Assembly (NCBI GenBank): GCA_007116445.1
Contig: SKIM01000169.1
Coordinates: forward strand, 1 to 15,024
Direction: 5' to 3'
Source: Natronohydrobacter sp.
GTDB lineage: Bacteria > Pseudomonadota > Alphaproteobacteria > Rhodobacterales > Rhodobacteraceae
Length of the DNA: 15,024 nucleotides
The notes beneath the pieces are model-generated. The model did not search any database and was not told the origin of the DNA. It worked only from the letters and a program-made list of their open reading frames with translations. This document shows, in pieces, positions 13,343 to 15,024 of the stretch (positions within the stretch are counted from its first letter, which is position 1; each line of letters opens with the position of its first letter). A program made the position numbers and the translations under genes.

Positions 13343-14171
13343 GGCGAATATCGTCCGGCGTCAGTCCTTGTGCCCGATAGAGTGCCAGCGCGCGCGCATC
13401 ATCGCGCTTCGCCAGACGCTTGCCATCGTTGTCACGAATTAATTCGTGATGATAATAGCTTGGCTGCGGAAGTTGAAGTAATTCCTGAAGCAGGACATGC
13501 ACAGGTGTTGCGTCAAACAGATCTGCGCCGCGGGTCACTTCCGTGATAGCTTGCGCGGCATCATCGACAACAACCGACAGGTGATAGCTGGTCCCCATAT
13601 CGCGCCGCGCCAGCACTACATCGCCCGCCACGTCGCGCAACCAGTCGCGATCAATGACATGACGGCCCGGATGCTCCGGCCCATGTTCGACAAATGCCAA
13701 ACTGCCGACACGCGCAAGCGCGGCCCCCATATTCAGCCGAATGGCATCTTGCGGGCTGGCCTCTGACATGGAATGGGCGCGGCATGTTCCAGGGTAAGTC
13801 ACCCCATCAGGGCCGAGCGGCACCCCTTCCTGTGGGGCGCTGAGACTTGCGCGGATATCAGCACGGGTGCAACGGCACGGGTAGATCAGCCCGTCCTGCG
13901 CCAATCGCGCCAGTGCCGCATGATACTCCGCCATCCTGTCTGACTGGCGCATGACAGGTTTCGGCCAAACGAGACCGAGCCAATGCAGATCTTCGTAGAT
14001 CTGCGCCTCGTATTCCCTACGACAGCGGCTCTGGTCGATATCTTCGATCCGCAACAGAAACCTTCCTCGCGCCGCGCGCTCAAAAGCCACAAGCGCAGCA
14101 TAGGCATGTCCCAGATGCAGCGGACCTGTAGGTGACGGGGCGAAACGGGTGACACGCGCCTCAGGCGGCAT
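13314..14171 (-). CDS. gluQRS: Glutamyl-Q tRNA(Asp) synthetase
   Basis: GluQRS attaches glutamate to the queuosine base of tRNA(Asp); it is a shortened glutamyl-tRNA synthetase without the anticodon-binding domain. The 285 residues fit that size. The HIGH signature appears as FAPSPTGPLHLGHAYAAL (10-27), the zinc residues as YPCRCTR (Cys99, Cys101) and TYPGTCR (Tyr126, Cys130), and the KMSKS-like loop as KRLAKRDDA (251-259). I chose the ATG at 14169-14171 because the conserved catalytic domain begins right after it; a longer frame to 14294 only runs antiparallel inside the codons of trmFO. The start overlaps the trmFO stop by 11 bases, which suggests translational coupling. The 3' end overlaps hisI tail to tail by 29 bases. 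Confidence 0.95.
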   Translation of the reverse strand: MPPEARVTRFAPSPTGPLHLGHAYAALVAFERAARGRFLLRIEDIDQSRCRREYEAQIYEDLHWLGLVWPKPVMRQSDRMAEYHAALARLAQDGLIYPCRCTRADIRASLSAPQEGVPLGPDGVTYPGTCRAHSMSEASPQDAIRLNMGAALARVGSLAFVEHGPEHPGRHVIDRDWLRDVAGDVVLARRDMGTSYHLSVVVDDAAQAITEVTRGADLFDATPVHVLLQELLQLPQPSYYHHELIRDNDGKRLAKRDDARALALYRAQGLTPDDIRLTLGLVPGA

Positions 14172-15024
14172 CTCGCGCGCCAAGCCAGTCCATGAAGGCC
14201 GCTTTCGCGCGGTCCGTATAGGCTTTGTAACGGTCGCGTCGCCCACGCCGTCCGCCCCGCGCGTCAATCGGTGGAAACAGTCCGAAATTGACATTCATCG
14301 GCTGGAAGGTCTTGGCGTCTGCCCCGCCGGTGATGTGATGCACGAGCGCGCCCATCGCAGTGTCGCGCGGTGGTGCGCTGGCGGGTAGACCAAGGATTTC
14401 TGCCGCAGCCAGACGCCCGGCCAATAACCCCATTGCGGCGGATTCGACATACCCCTCTACCCCGGTAATCTGGCCTGCGAAGCGGATATGAGGCTTGGAA
14501 CGTAGCCGCAAACCGTCATCCAGAAGCGTGGGCGAATTCAGAAATGTATTGCGGTGGATCCCGCCCAAACGCGCAAAAGACGCATCCGCCAGACCTGGTA
14601 TCATCTTGAAAACAGAGGCTTGCGCGCCGTATTTCATCTTCGTCTGAAAACCTACAATATTGTAGAGCGTCCCCAGTGCATTATCACGACGCAACTGCAC
14701 CACGGCATAGGGCTTTACATCGGGCGCGTGCGGATTGGTCAGTCCCACAGGCTTCATCGGCCCATGACGCAAGGTCTCGCGCCCGCGTTCGGCCATCACT
14801 TCGATGGGTAGGCAACCGTCGAAATAGCCTGCTGTTTCGCCTTCGTGAAATTCAGTCTTGTCGGCGGCCAGAAGCGCGTCGATAAACGCTTCATATTGAT
14901 CGCGTGTCATCGGGCAGTTGAGATAGGCCTTGCGCTCTGCCTCCGTCTCTCCCTTGTCATAACGTGACTGGAACCAGGCCTGCGACATGTCGATGCTGTC
15001 AAAATAAACGATCGGAGCGATGGC
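14161..15024 (-). CDS. trmFO: TrmFO, folate/FAD-dependent tRNA (uracil-54) methyltransferase (partial, runs off right edge)
   Basis: TrmFO makes ribothymidine at position 54 of tRNA with methylenetetrahydrofolate as carbon source and FADH2 as reductant. About 287 C-terminal residues are present; the N-terminal FAD-binding motif lies outside. Recognisable blocks are YFDSIDMSQAWFQSRYDKGE at the visible beginning, LNCPMTRDQYEAFIDALL, FDGCLPIEVMAERG with its conserved Cys, ARLGGIHRNTFLNSPTLLD, and FAGQITGVEGYVESAAMGLL near the C-terminal FAD site. MnmG (GidA) is related but has different motifs. The frame is open to base 15024, so the internal Met at 14988 is not the start. gluQRS overlaps its stop codon by 11 bases. 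Confidence 0.95.
   Translation of the reverse strand, partial: AIAPIVYFDSIDMSQAWFQSRYDKGETEAERKAYLNCPMTRDQYEAFIDALLAADKTEFHEGETAGYFDGCLPIEVMAERGRETLRHGPMKPVGLTNPHAPDVKPYAVVQLRRDNALGTLYNIVGFQTKMKYGAQASVFKMIPGLADASFARLGGIHRNTFLNSPTLLDDGLRLRSKPHIRFAGQITGVEGYVESAAMGLLAGRLAAAEILGLPASAPPRDTAMGALVHHITGGADAKTFQPMNVNFGLFPPIDARGGRRGRRDRYKAYTDRAKAAFMDWLGARDAA

Overview
The window reads as a chromosomal housekeeping region of a GC-rich alphaproteobacterium, most probably of the Rhodobacteraceae (Roseobacter/Rhodobacter group). This rests on protein character: a GAPDH of the rhodobacterial type, a small membrane protein of the kind usually labelled 'component of SufBCD complex' in that family, TrmFO next to GluQRS, a surE-pcm-nlpD-type block, and a GTG/TTG-tolerant GC-rich codon style. 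No insertion sequence, CRISPR array, tRNA, rRNA or phage gene is visible.

Layout. Positions 1-1100 (minus strand) carry the N-terminal part of mfd, which runs off the left edge, preceded by a four-helix membrane protein. A divergent intergenic region with paired GCGCTA boxes leads into gap (GAPDH, plus strand). About 390 bases with inverted repeats separate gap from the convergent rpmG (ribosomal protein L33), which has its own promoter and terminator. Further right on the minus strand are a polyprenyl-phosphate sugar-1-phosphate transferase (exopolysaccharide or glycan initiation) and, directly upstream of it, the RNase P RNA gene rnpB. From 5037 to 10470 the plus strand carries a DUF2235 alpha/beta hydrolase, the surE-pcm-nlpD-like block, eda (KDPG aldolase) and a YkuD L,D-transpeptidase lipoprotein. 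The right end holds an ackA-pduL fusion with an upstream IscU/NifU-like protein (minus strand), hisI (plus strand), and gluQRS-trmFO (minus strand; trmFO runs off the right edge).

How the genes connect. gap and eda both belong to Entner-Doudoroff/lower glycolytic carbon flow and share an almost identical CGTTAGCGCAA element upstream, which suggests one central-carbon regulator. The acetate kinase-phosphotransacylase fusion would join acetyl-CoA, acetyl phosphate and acetate with ATP formation in one polypeptide. The nlpD-like protein and the L,D-transpeptidase act on the cell wall. trmFO and gluQRS are both tRNA modification functions and overlap in an operon.

The most unusual item is the 593-residue AckA-PduL fusion, encoded downstream of a degenerate Fe-S scaffold protein. 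Next come the shared gap/eda operator and the compact divergent promoter region between rnpB and the DUF2235 gene. I saw no defence system or other wholly new multi-gene system here.
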